From an uncultured Gemmatimonadota bacterium (GTDB lineage: Bacteria > Gemmatimonadota > Gemmatimonadetes > Gemmatimonadales > GWC2-71-9), in contig CAMPKP010000032.1 in the NCBI GenBank assembly GCA_946887295.1, forward strand, positions 1-26,146: DNA of 26,146 bases. The letters are read 5' to 3'. Of this stretch, positions 1 through 7,332 are shown one piece after another. The notes under the pieces are model-generated. The model worked only from the letters and a program-made list of their open reading frames with translations. It had not been told where the DNA came from and searched no databases. Each line of letters starts with the position of its first letter. Position 1 is the stretch's first letter. The position numbers and the translations under genes are program-made.

Positions 1-217
1 AGTCGAGCGCGTCATCCGGATGGTTGCGAGTCATCTCGCGGAGCGCGCGCTGGCGGGTCCGCAGAGGCGCGGTGTCGGCGATCGAGGTGAGTGAGTCGGA
101 GAGCGAGGACAGGACCATCCGTTCGGCCGGCGCCTGGCCCACGAGGGCGGCGGACCGAAGCGTGAGATGGAGGGCCGCAAGGACGAGGGGCAGCCGCCTC
201 GGCGGGTGGTGCTTCAC
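1..217 (-). CDS. Exported protein of unknown function, N-terminal 72 codons (runs off left edge)
   Basis: A GTG-started frame begins at 217 and stays open to the window edge. It lies 4 nt downstream of the EIIA stop codon, and a GGAGGAG Shine-Dalgarno inside the end of the EIIA gene precedes it. The start reads MKHHPPRRLPLVLAALHL: a basic n-region followed by a hydrophobic stretch, as in a Sec signal peptide, with possible cleavage near residues 27-30. The segment after it is helical in character and ends with NHPDDALD, a pattern common at the start of tetratricopeptide-like repeats, but one partial repeat is too little to assign a family. It is the third gene of a minus-strand run (beta-propeller protein, EIIA, this gene) and is probably translated with EIIA. 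I cannot name its function; the start codon and export signal are the parts I trust. Confidence 0.6.
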   Translation of the reverse strand, partial: MKHHPPRRLPLVLAALHLTLRSAALVGQAPAERMVLSSLSDSLTSIADTAPLRTRQRALREMTRNHPDDALD

Positions 218-221
218 GCGG

Positions 222-674
222 CTAGGCCCCCTTCTCCTCCAGCAGCCGGAGGAAGTCGTCGGTCCGGTCGAGCGCGGCGAGGCGCTCGGGCACATCCGGC
301 TCCTTGGCGAACTGGGCGATGCGGCCAAGCACGGGCAGATACTGATTGGAGATCTCGAGCGGCGGCGCGACGATGAGAAAGAAATGGTGCACCGGCCTGC
401 CGTCGATGGACTGGAAGTCCAGCCCCTGGCGGGAACGGCCGTAGGCCAGGCGCAGCCGGTTCGCGACGAGCGAGCGGCAATGGGGAATCGCGATCCCTCG
501 TCCCATGCCGGTGGACCCCAGGCTCTCGCGCCGCCGCAGCACGCGCGCCAGGGTCTCGCCCGCGCGGGGCTCGACGCCGAGCAGCCGGACCAGCTCGTCG
601 AGAACCGAGTCCTTGTCCGCTGCCTGAAGGTCGAGGTCGATCGCACCGGGAGCGAAGAAATCCCTGAGACGCAT
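222..674 (-). CDS. PTS EIIA domain protein (PtsN / EIIA-Ntr-like)
   Basis: A 150-residue single-domain protein of the mannitol/fructose/Ntr EIIA type. These domains accept a phosphate on histidine from HPr or NPr and pass it to a sugar permease or, in EIIA-Ntr, act in regulation. The phospho-acceptor is His65 within GIAIPHCRS, the family signature. The start at 674 (MRLRDFF) is where family similarity begins; the frame is open upstream to 824, but that extension is low-complexity Pro/Arg/Ala and unlike EIIA. No Shine-Dalgarno is evident before 674. No EIIB, EIIC, HPr or EI gene is in the window, so a regulatory role is more likely than sugar transport (inference). It follows the propeller gene after 68 nt and precedes the exported-protein gene by 4 nt. 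Confidence 0.88.
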   Translation of the reverse strand: MRLRDFFAPGAIDLDLQAADKDSVLDELVRLLGVEPRAGETLARVLRRRESLGSTGMGRGIAIPHCRSLVANRLRLAYGRSRQGLDFQSIDGRPVHHFFLIVAPPLEISNQYLPVLGRIAQFAKEPDVPERLAALDRTDDFLRLLEEKGA

Positions 675-742
675 GGGCGCGGGGGCGGAGGTCGTCGCGA
701 ACGGGGGGAGTCGCGGCAACCTAATTCCGCTCCGGAGGGGTG

Positions 743-2026
743 TCAAAGCCGCAGTCGCAGCACCGTCGGTCGCCGAAGGGAATCGGGGCCGGTGATACGG
801 CCGTCGGCAGCGAACCGCTCCCATTGCGCGTTGGCGACGTAGTAAAGCTCGCGTCCGACCAGAACCCCGAGGGTCGGCTCGTCGTAGCGGGGATGCGCCC
901 GCTCCAGGACTTCGACGCGGATCAGCCGGTCGCCCGCCGGGCTCAGGGTGAAGCGCGCCACCCGGTGCGGGGTGACCCCGTTCTGGATCCCGACCAACCG
1001 GCCCTCATGGAGGTACAGGCCGTCGATGCCGAGCGCCAGCACGCCGTCCGCCGCCTCGACCGGCGCGACGCTCCTGGTGCGGAGATCCACGCGGAGAATT
1101 CCCCTCGCGTAGTCGGCCACGTAGAGCGAGCGCTCGTCCGGCGTCAGCGCCAGTCCCTGGGCCGAAAGAAACAGGGGCGACTCCACGAAGCGCTCCAGGG
1201 AATCGCCGCCGGCGGGCAGACGGTACAGCACGGGTGCCCTGCTGTCGCTGGCGTACACGTCACCGCCGGAACTGACCAGGAGATCGCCGATCAGGCGTGG
1301 CGTCCCGTCCCTGGGGGCATCGTGACGCGCGGTCAGGCGGCCGGACCGGAGATCGTAGCGGAGGATCGCGCTGCGGCCGCTGTCGGCGGGCGCGTACCCG
1401 GCAGTCTGAGGCAGCGCGGCGGAGGCCACCCACAGCGCGCCGCGTTTTCGATCGACCCGGAGTCCCAGCGGTGCCCACCCGCCGGCGACGCTGGAGACGA
1501 ACTCGGACACCACCCCCGCGCTGGTCACCCGGAAGATCTTCGCCTGGTGGACGCTTCCCACGTAGAACGCGTCCTCTCTCGCGTCGTGCGCGATGCCCTC
1601 GGTGAGCAGCTCCCGCTCGGGCAGCTCGAAAGCCACCTGGCTCGCGACGACCGGGTCGGCATTGCGCTCGAGCCGCCGGCTCAGCTCGTCGTAGGCCTCG
1701 CTGCCGTGGAGGCGGACGAAGTCGGAGTCCGCCGCGAGATCGGCCGTGTAGCCCAGGATCGCGAAGTGGCGCAGCGCCGCGAGCGCCCCCGCGGTGTCTC
1801 CGGTCAGGGCGAGGGCGGACGCCAGAGTGTAGGTGACGCCGCCGTGGGCGGGCCGGAGCGCCTGCGCTTCCCGGGCATGCTCCAGGAACCGGGGCAGGTC
1901 CCGGGCCTGGTACGCCTCGACAGCGGCGCGGAAATGAATCCTGGACTCGACCACAGGGTCGGACTGGGCGCGCCCCGCGGCGACCGGCGCGAGCAGGGCC
2001 AACAGGAGGAAGCGCTTGGTGATCAT
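743..2026 (-). CDS. Secreted TPR plus SMP-30/NHL-type beta-propeller protein
   Basis: A 427-residue protein. Residues 1-21 form a signal peptide ([20 protein letters not shown], cleavage likely after GRA), so it is exported. Residues about 25-115 resemble tetratricopeptide repeats: alternating Ala/Leu-rich helices with [19 protein letters not shown] followed by a second unit ending [10 protein letters not shown]. Residues about 130-427 show repeated short strands with [26 protein letters not shown] and GVLALGID, typical of six-bladed SMP-30/gluconolactonase or NHL-like propellers. Catalytic metal ligands of gluconolactonase were not identified, so a sensing, binding or lactonase role remains open. 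The ATG at 2026 has AGG five bases upstream. It is divergent from dus across a 131-nt gap and heads a minus-strand run with the EIIA gene. Confidence 0.8.
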   Translation of the reverse strand: MITKRFLLLALLAPVAAGRAQSDPVVESRIHFRAAVEAYQARDLPRFLEHAREAQALRPAHGGVTYTLASALALTGDTAGALAALRHFAILGYTADLAADSDFVRLHGSEAYDELSRRLERNADPVVASQVAFELPERELLTEGIAHDAREDAFYVGSVHQAKIFRVTSAGVVSEFVSSVAGGWAPLGLRVDRKRGALWVASAALPQTAGYAPADSGRSAILRYDLRSGRLTARHDAPRDGTPRLIGDLLVSSGGDVYASDSRAPVLYRLPAGGDSLERFVESPLFLSAQGLALTPDERSLYVADYARGILRVDLRTRSVAPVEAADGVLALGIDGLYLHEGRLVGIQNGVTPHRVARFTLSPAGDRLIRVEVLERAHPRYDEPTLGVLVGRELYYVANAQWERFAADGRITGPDSLRRPTVLRLRL

Positions 2027-2122
2027 GGACCTGGGCGTGAGAGTGAGAGGGAGAGTCAGAGTGGCCTCTCCAGGGGATACGGGCGCCGCGCCCGGTATGT
2101 TCCACCCCGCCCGGGGGCCTCA

Positions 2123-2151
2123 TTGCCGAGGCTCCGAGCGCCAAGTATTTT
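2123..2151 (+). promoter_or_regulatory. Candidate sigma70-type promoter for the dus operon
   Basis: TTGCCG (2123-2128) and TATTTT (2146-2151) are separated by 17 nt, each matching four of six consensus bases. Transcription would begin about 6-8 nt after the -10 box, essentially at the dus ATG (2158). No Shine-Dalgarno precedes that ATG, so the message may be leaderless. This is a consensus match only; in such GC-rich DNA, promoter calls of this quality are tentative. Confidence 0.4.
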
Positions 2152-2157
2152 CCAGCC

Positions 2158-3141
2158 ATGCAGTTGCCCTTCCCGAGCGAGCACAGGTTTCCCCTCATCC
2201 TCGCACCCATGGCCGGCGTCTCGGAGGCGCCGTACCGCCAGGTGTGCCGGCGGATGGGGGCGGACGTCGTGCTGTCCGAGTTCCTCTCCTCGGAGGCCAT
2301 CCGGCGGCGGATCCGCAATACGCTGGAGGGCGCCGAATTCGAGGAGGTGGAGCGCCCGATCGGCATCCAGATCTATGGCGCCAATCCGGACGCGATGGCG
2401 GACGCGGCGCGCCTGATCACCGAGCATTACCGGCCCGAGTTCATCGACATCAACTTCGGCTGCCCGGTCAAGAAGGTGGTCCAGCGGAACGGCGGCTCGG
2501 GCTGTCTCAGGGACCTGGACCTGGTGGACCGGATCATTCGCGCCGTCATCGGGGCGACGCATCTGCCGGTCACCGCCAAGACCCGGAGCGGGTGGAGCGA
2601 CCAGGAGCGCGACCCGGTGGGGATCGCGCTCCGGATGCAGGACGCGGGCGTCAAGGCGTTCACCCTGCACGCGCGCACCCGGACCCAGATGTTCTCCGGC
2701 AGGGCCGACTGGGACGAGATCGCCCGTGTCGTCGAGGCGCTCGACATTCCGGTGTTCGGCAACGGCGACATCGTGTCGGCGGCGGACATCGTGCGCATGC
2801 GCGATCATACCCGCTGCGCCGGCATCATGATCGGCCGCGGCGCGTTCGGGAATCCCTGGCTGTTTCGCGACGGGCGCGCCCTCCTTGCGGGCCTGCCGCA
2901 GCCGCCGGCGCCCGAGGCGCGCGAGCGGTTCCAGGTCGCGCTCGATCACGCCCGGCTGGCCCTCCGGCTGCAGGGCGACACCCGCAAGACGGTGATCGAG
3001 TTCCGCAAGCACCTCGGCTGGTACACCAGGGGCCTGCGCGGCGCCGGCGAGCTGCGCCAGCGGCTCTTCCAGATCGAATCGGTGGCCGAGGCGGAGGCGA
3101 TCTTCCTGGAATACCTCGAGCCCGTCGCCCACGTGGCGTGA
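2158..3141 (+). CDS. dus: tRNA-dihydrouridine synthase (DusB-like)
   Basis: A 327-residue FMN-dependent flavoenzyme that reduces specific uridines in the D-loop of tRNA to dihydrouridine using NADPH. The N-terminal TIM barrel carries the Dus landmarks: [15 protein letters not shown] (13-27, FMN binding), [11 protein letters not shown] (68-78), [11 protein letters not shown] with the catalytic Cys102, a GGSGCL variant of the usual GAGSAL loop, the KTRSGW and HARTR strands, and GNGDI plus [14 protein letters not shown] near the phosphate site. A C-terminal helical domain follows (about 245-327). Length fits the family. The start is the first ATG and no Shine-Dalgarno is seen. It overlaps larB by 3 nt (GTGA: larB start and dus stop). 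It is the first gene of a four-gene plus-strand cassette. Confidence 0.95.
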   Translation: MQLPFPSEHRFPLILAPMAGVSEAPYRQVCRRMGADVVLSEFLSSEAIRRRIRNTLEGAEFEEVERPIGIQIYGANPDAMADAARLITEHYRPEFIDINFGCPVKKVVQRNGGSGCLRDLDLVDRIIRAVIGATHLPVTAKTRSGWSDQERDPVGIALRMQDAGVKAFTLHARTRTQMFSGRADWDEIARVVEALDIPVFGNGDIVSAADIVRMRDHTRCAGIMIGRGAFGNPWLFRDGRALLAGLPQPPAPEARERFQVALDHARLALRLQGDTRKTVIEFRKHLGWYTRGLRGAGELRQRLFQIESVAEAEAIFLEYLEPVAHVA

Positions 3142-3893
3142 GAGCCGAGCAGCTCGAGACGCTGCTTGCCGAGGTTGCGGCGGGCCGCCTGGCTCCAGGT
3201 GCGGCGCTCGAGCGGCTGCGCCATCTACCCTTCGAAGATCTCGCGTTCGCGCGGATCGACCATCACCGCTCCCTCCGGCAGGGGCAGCCGGAGGTAGTCT
3301 TCTGCGAGGGCAAGACGCCCGAGCAGGTGGTGTCCATCTGCGAGCGGCTGGCCGCGATGACCGGCTCCTTCCTCGGCACCCGGTGCTCCGAGCACCATGC
3401 GGCGGCACTCAGGGCGGCCTTCACGAGGGCGGTATGGACGCCGCTGGCACGTACCGTTCACCTGCTCCCCGAAGGCGCTGCCGCGGCGCCGCGCACCGCC
3501 GGGACCATCCTGGTGGTGTCGGCAGGCACGAGCGATCTGCCGGTGGCCGAGGAGGCCGCGGTGGTCGCCGAGGTGTTCGGCCACCGAGTCGAGCGGCTGG
3601 TGGACGTCGGCGTCGCGGGGATTCACCGCCTCTTCGCCTCGGGCGACCAGCTCCGGGGCGCCGACGTGATCATCGTGGTGGCCGGCATGGAGGGCGCGCT
3701 GCCGAGCGTGGTGGGCGGTCTGGTGGCGGCACCGGTGATCGCCGTGCCGACCAGCGTCGGCTACGGCGCATCGTTCGGCGGCCTCGCCGCACTGTTGGGT
3801 ATGCTGAATTCCTGTGCCGCCGGCGTGACCGTGGTGAACATCGACAACGGGTTCGGCGCCGCCGCGGCCGCCAGCCGGATCTGCCGCAGGTGA
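3138..3893 (+). CDS. larB: LarB: NaAD carboxylase/hydrolase for the nickel-pincer nucleotide (NPN) cofactor
   Basis: A 251-residue protein. LarB carboxylates the pyridinium ring of nicotinic acid adenine dinucleotide and releases AMP, giving the biscarboxylate mononucleotide precursor of the nickel-pincer cofactor of lactate racemase and other LarA enzymes. The N-terminal region shows the LarB hallmark [14 protein letters not shown] (51-64). The C-terminal half is PurE/AIR-carboxylase-like, with [13 protein letters not shown] (128-140), [15 protein letters not shown] (181-195), VPTSVGYG (203-210) and MLNSCAAG, whose Cys226 aligns with the cysteine known to form a transient adduct with the pyridine ring. 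The GTG at 3138 overlaps the dus stop as GTGA, and the stop overlaps the corA GTG in the same way. No larA, larC or larE is in the window. It must not be called purE; the true purE lies at 12043-12540. Confidence 0.92.
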   Translation: MRAEQLETLLAEVAAGRLAPGAALERLRHLPFEDLAFARIDHHRSLRQGQPEVVFCEGKTPEQVVSICERLAAMTGSFLGTRCSEHHAAALRAAFTRAVWTPLARTVHLLPEGAAAAPRTAGTILVVSAGTSDLPVAEEAAVVAEVFGHRVERLVDVGVAGIHRLFASGDQLRGADVIIVVAGMEGALPSVVGGLVAAPVIAVPTSVGYGASFGGLAALLGMLNSCAAGVTVVNIDNGFGAAAAASRICRR

Positions 3894-4840
3894 CGATCCA
3901 CACCGTGGTCGAGAAGTCGGAGCCGCGGTTCGTGTGGCTCGACCTGGTGGACCCCGCGGCCGACGAGCTGGCGGAGCTGGTGAAGGACTACGGCCTCCAT
4001 CCGCTCTCGGTGAAAGACTGCCTCGATCCCGAGCACCTCCCCAAGTACGAGGCCTTCGAGAGCCACACCTTCGTCATTCTGCGGGGGGTGGACGAGACTG
4101 CGGCCCGCACGGCCGACACGATCCAGGCGCTCACCCGCAAGATCGCCGTGTTCTACGGGCCAGCGTTCCTGATCACGATCCATCGCAAGGACCAGGCGTG
4201 GCTCACGGCTCTGCAGCAGCGTTGTCTGGTGGGCCTCCCGGGCAAGCTCGCCGGCAGGAGCGAGGGCGTTCAGGCACACCTGCTGGCCCAGCTCCTGAAC
4301 GCCGCGCTGGACACGTACCAGCCGCCGCTGGAGGCGATCGAGGCCCGGCTGGACCAGTTCGACACCAAGGTGTTCGAGGGCGAGGACCAGCCGGGACCCG
4401 GCTTCCGGGCCGACCTGCGTGAGGTCCACCTCCTGAAGCGCCAGGTCACCCTCTGCAAGCGGCTGCTCCTGCGGACGGCGGATGTGACCCAGCGGATGGT
4501 GCCGGCCGCGGGGCGCGCCGGGGCGCTCTTCCGCGACGTGCAGGAGAACGCAGAGGGCTTCCACTTCTATGCCGACGAGCTGCTGGACGACGTGAACACC
4601 CTGCTGAGCGTGCAGCTCGCGCTCGCCTCGCACCGAACCAGCGAGGTGATGCGGGTGCTGACGGTGTTCTCGGTGTTCTTCCTGCCGCTCACCTTCATCG
4701 TCGGCGTTTACGGAATGAACTTCGCGTTCATGCCGGAGTTGCGGCATCGCCTGGGGTACCCGGGCGTGCTCGCGTTCATGGCTCTGGTGACCCTCCTCAT
4801 CTACCGCTGGTTCCGGGGGAGGGGCTGGCTCAGGCGATGA
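3890..4840 (+). CDS. corA: CorA-family divalent metal ion channel
   Basis: A 316-residue protein of the CorA family, homopentameric inner-membrane channels for Mg2+, sometimes Co2+ or Ni2+. Residues 1 to about 240 form the cytosolic domain, including the conserved [10 protein letters not shown] region (37-46) and a long charged helix leading to the membrane. The first transmembrane helix ends with the invariant YGMN selectivity motif (274-277), followed by the family's FxxMPEL loop and a second transmembrane helix, then a basic tail. The GTG start at 3890 overlaps the larB stop (GTGA), and the final TGA overlaps the GGDEF gene's ATG (ATGA), so translation is probably coupled. Substrate cannot be read from sequence. 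Adjacency to a nickel-cofactor gene makes Mg2+ or Ni2+ supply for that pathway a possibility (inference). Confidence 0.93.
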   Translation: MTIHTVVEKSEPRFVWLDLVDPAADELAELVKDYGLHPLSVKDCLDPEHLPKYEAFESHTFVILRGVDETAARTADTIQALTRKIAVFYGPAFLITIHRKDQAWLTALQQRCLVGLPGKLAGRSEGVQAHLLAQLLNAALDTYQPPLEAIEARLDQFDTKVFEGEDQPGPGFRADLREVHLLKRQVTLCKRLLLRTADVTQRMVPAAGRAGALFRDVQENAEGFHFYADELLDDVNTLLSVQLALASHRTSEVMRVLTVFSVFFLPLTFIVGVYGMNFAFMPELRHRLGYPGVLAFMALVTLLIYRWFRGRGWLRR

Positions 4841-6279
4841 GTCTGTGGACCCTCGTGCTCGGAATCCTCCTCGGCGCGGCGGCCACGTGGGCGCTGGCCC
4901 GGCGGGGCCGCGCGCCCGGCGTGGCGCCCGGCGTCTCGCCCCATCTGCTGCCGGACCCGGCCCTCGAATGGCTGCGGCGGGCCCACGGAGCATCGGGTGT
5001 GTGGGTGGCGGAGGTGGACTCGCGCGACGGTGAGCCCCACGCCGAGCGGGTGGTGGACGCCGAGCGGCTCTCCGTCACCCAGATCGTGGCGGTGGACCGG
5101 CGGCTCGAGCGGGCCCGGGACCAGGAGCAGAGCGGCGCGGAGCGCATGGAAGGCGGGACGCTCGTCTTCCACGCCGCTGCGGGGATCGCCGTGGGACTGC
5201 TCCTCCCGGGCGGCGCCGACGCCGCCAGGCTGGAGGCCGCCGAGCGCGATCTCCGGCGGCTCGCCGACGGCGTGCGGCGGCGGCCCCAGATCGTCCAGCT
5301 GGCGCAGGCGAACACCCAGGAGGCCTCGCTCGAGTCGGTGGGCAGCGTGGGCCTGCGGCTGGCGTATCAGCTCGAGCGGATGCTCGACGCCCAGGTCGTG
5401 GTCGCCGCCTTCGACAGCGGACTCGATGTTCCGGGCGAGGACCAGGCGACCGAGGGAACCGTTCGGGTCATCGGGGTCTCGGGGCGGGGCGACCGCCGGC
5501 TGCTGGACTCGATGCTGCCGGCCGACAGCGACCTCGCGCGAGTCGCACGGGGGGAGATCGATTCCATCTTCTCCGAGGCGGACCCGCTCGGCGGTGTGGT
5601 GCCCGACCGCCGGCACCGGCCGGGAGCGGTGCTGGTGCTGCCCCTGCGGGCCGGCGAGCGCTGGGTCGGGGGCGTGGCGATCTGGCCGCCGGGTGGGCGC
5701 GAGCCCAGCGGAGGGGTGCGGGCCGAAATCCTGGCGGCGCTGGCCAACGCGGGCCCGAGAGTGGTCACCGCCCTGGAGGCCGACAGGCTCAAGGAGAAGA
5801 CCCGACTCGACCCGCTCACCGGGCTGGCCAACCGGCGGGGACTCGACGCAGTCCTCAACCGGGTGGACGTGGGCGACGGCGCCATCATCTACGCCGATCT
5901 GGACCGGTTCAAGGACCTGAACGACCGGCTGGGACATCCCGCCGGCGACGCGGCGCTGATGCACTTCGCCAGGATCATTCGGGAGCAGGTTCGCAACGGC
6001 GATGTCGGCGCCAGAATCGGCGGGGAGGAATTCGCCATCTGGCTGCCGGGCGCCCGCCTCGACGTGGGCTACCGGATCGCGGAGCGCGTTCGGATCAAGC
6101 TCAGCACGACCCCGTGGGACTGGCGCGGCAGGGCCTGGCCCCTCAGCGCCTCCTTCGGGGTGGCCGCCTGCCCGGAAACCAGCCGGGAGATCGGCGACCT
6201 TATCCCCCAGGCCGACGCGGCCTTGTACGTGGCCAAGAACAGCGGCCGGAACCGGGTGGAGCGGGCGGGGGGCAGGTAG
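4837..6279 (+). CDS. Membrane-anchored diguanylate cyclase with GAF-like sensor region
   Basis: A 480-residue protein. Residues 3-20 are one hydrophobic anchor followed by Arg-rich sequence, placing the bulk in the cytoplasm. Residues about 45-315 are a poorly conserved sensor-like region, with a stretch near 165-315 that could be a GAF domain. Residues about 325-480 are a GGDEF domain with DPLTGLANRRGLD, the DLDRFKDLND strand and the active-site motif GGEEF (395-399), consistent with synthesis of cyclic di-GMP from two GTP. An RxxD inhibitory site (R386-N-G-D389) sits exactly five residues before GGEEF, so product feedback inhibition is likely. The ATG overlaps the corA stop (ATGA). The stop lies about 45 nt before ssrA. 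The signal sensed is unknown. Confidence 0.92.
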   Translation: MSLWTLVLGILLGAAATWALARRGRAPGVAPGVSPHLLPDPALEWLRRAHGASGVWVAEVDSRDGEPHAERVVDAERLSVTQIVAVDRRLERARDQEQSGAERMEGGTLVFHAAAGIAVGLLLPGGADAARLEAAERDLRRLADGVRRRPQIVQLAQANTQEASLESVGSVGLRLAYQLERMLDAQVVVAAFDSGLDVPGEDQATEGTVRVIGVSGRGDRRLLDSMLPADSDLARVARGEIDSIFSEADPLGGVVPDRRHRPGAVLVLPLRAGERWVGGVAIWPPGGREPSGGVRAEILAALANAGPRVVTALEADRLKEKTRLDPLTGLANRRGLDAVLNRVDVGDGAIIYADLDRFKDLNDRLGHPAGDAALMHFARIIREQVRNGDVGARIGGEEFAIWLPGARLDVGYRIAERVRIKLSTTPWDWRGRAWPLSASFGVAACPETSREIGDLIPQADAALYVAKNSGRNRVERAGGR

Positions 6280-6284
6280 ACCGG

Positions 6285-6313
6285 TTCCAAACCGCCCTTA
6301 AGCCGACTATATT
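6285..6313 (+). promoter_or_regulatory. Candidate promoter of ssrA
   Basis: TATATT at 6308-6313 is a good -10 box. TTCCAA at 6285-6290 is a weak -35 box, 17 nt upstream. The first base of the mature tmRNA (6324) is 11 nt after the -10 box, so initiation near 6320-6324 would give an RNA close to the mature 5' end. The promoter lies in the 44-nt gap after the diguanylate cyclase stop. Confidence 0.5.
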
Positions 6314-6323
6314 CTGGTCACCC

Positions 6324-6685
6324 GGGGGCGACTGGCTTCGACGGGTATGAAGAAGAAATGGCAGCGTGCCCAGGTCCAGAGTCCTGGTAAAACCATCTGG
6401 AACGTTTCAACTGCCAACACTGAACTGGCACTGGCCGCGTAAGCTGAGCTAAGCTCGCTTGATGCGCCTTCGGCAGACGAAGCCCGCCCGGGGCGTCGTA
6501 GGTCGAATCGAAAATCCGGGCTGGCCAAGCGCGTCGCTCCGGCGTGCAAGGTGAGACTTCAGGAGCTTGGCCGAGGGGAGGTCGGTTCGGCACCGACCCG
6601 AGGCGACGGCAAGAAGACGAGCCTACGCACGTAGACGCGGTTTCGGAAGCTTACTCGGACCAGGGTTCGATTCCCTGCGCCTCCA
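6324..6685 (+). ncRNA. ssrA: Transfer-messenger RNA (tmRNA), single-chain
   Basis: The RNA rescues stalled ribosomes by acting first as alanyl-tRNA and then as a short mRNA encoding a degradation tag. The 5' end GGGGGCGACTGGCTTCGAC and the 3' end with T-arm CAGGGTTCGATTCCCTG are diagnostic. The acceptor stem pairs GGGGGCG (6324-6330) with CGCCTCC (6678-6684), with one G-U pair, and A6685 is the discriminator. CCA is not encoded (TCA follows) and would be added enzymatically. The tag frame starts at GCC 6413 and ends at TAA 6440-6442, encoding ANTELALAA, a nine-residue tag with the protease-recognised LAA end. A small stem (GAGCTAAGCTC) follows the tag stop codon, as usual. It is flanked by its own promoter and by a strong terminator at 6694-6733. 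Confidence 0.97.
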
Positions 6686-6693
6686 TCAACGAA

Positions 6694-6733
6694 CGGCGGG
6701 CGAGACCACTGTGGTCTCGCCCGCCGTTTTTTT
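6694..6733 (+). terminator. Rho-independent terminator of ssrA
   Basis: Two perfectly complementary 16-base arms (6694-6709 and 6711-6726) flank a single T, so the folded stem is about 14-15 bp with a 3-5 nt loop. Seven Ts follow (6727-6733). It ends 20 bp before the stop codon of the convergent lipoprotein gene. On the opposite strand the stem is followed only by TTCGTTGATG, so termination in that direction would be weaker. Confidence 0.95.
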
Positions 6734-6753
6734 GCCCCTGTCTCTCCTGCGGC

Positions 6754-7332
6754 TCAGCCCTTGGGCCGATTGGCGCAGAAGTGCCCTCCCGACTGGTCCG
6801 TGCCCACGCCGCTCTGCCAGGTACCCGCGAAGCCCTGATCGGTGACGCGCCGCACGTGGAGGACGGTGTAGGCGCCGTCGAAGCGTCGCATGCCACGGCG
6901 ATTCGCCTCGGAGCCCACCCGCAGCAGGACGCGGCCGGGGCTCTCGATCACCAGCACACCGGGGCTTCCGGGGTCGTCCGACTCCGGATCTCCCGGCACT
7001 ACCGCTCCCACCGCGGCGAAATCGACGGCGGCCGTGCCGTAGAGCGGGAGGGTGAACCCGGGGCTGCCGGATCCACCCGGCTGTTCCAGGCCGCGGTACG
7101 CGCTGTCCTGAGGCATAAGCCGGAGACGTCCCTCCGTGGTCTCGCCCCGCTTGGCGCCCGAGCTCGCGACCAGCCGTACCATGAACTCACCATCCAGCTT
7201 GCTGGCATCCACCTCGGTGGAATCCTCGGTGACGGCCACCGGGGCGCAGGCCTGGGGATCCGATTGCCCCGCGTTGGCCCCGCCGCAGCCCGCGAGCAGG
7301 ATGACCGCTCCGGTTCTCCACGTCGCGCTCAT
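6754..7332 (-). CDS. Small secreted lipoprotein of unknown function
   Basis: A 192-residue protein with a short signal peptide and lipobox ILLAGC (lipidated Cys16), so it should be anchored in an outer-layer membrane. The mature part is rich in short alternating strands (GEFMVRLVASSG, GRVLLRVGSEA, GAYTVLHVRRV) with Gly/Pro/Asp turns, which suggests a beta-sandwich or barrel. I recognise no enzyme motif. Its ATG (7332) overlaps the stop of the upstream M8 protease gene as ATGA, so the two are co-transcribed and probably coupled. A role linked to the protease, such as inhibitor, chaperone or binding partner, is inference from position alone. It converges on ssrA. Confidence 0.75.
   Translation of the reverse strand: MSATWRTGAVILLAGCGGANAGQSDPQACAPVAVTEDSTEVDASKLDGEFMVRLVASSGAKRGETTEGRLRLMPQDSAYRGLEQPGGSGSPGFTLPLYGTAAVDFAAVGAVVPGDPESDDPGSPGVLVIESPGRVLLRVGSEANRRGMRRFDGAYTVLHVRRVTDQGFAGTWQSGVGTDQSGGHFCANRPKG

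Noticed and set aside
740..2416. A 558-codon plus-strand frame across the beta-propeller gene
   Set aside because: It is antisense to a gene with a signal peptide and recognisable repeats, and its end runs out of frame into dus.
3138..3893. A second PurE (AIR carboxylase)
   Set aside because: The C-terminal half is PurE-like, but [14 protein letters not shown] and the Cys in MLNSCAAG are LarB marks; the true PurE is at 12043-12540.
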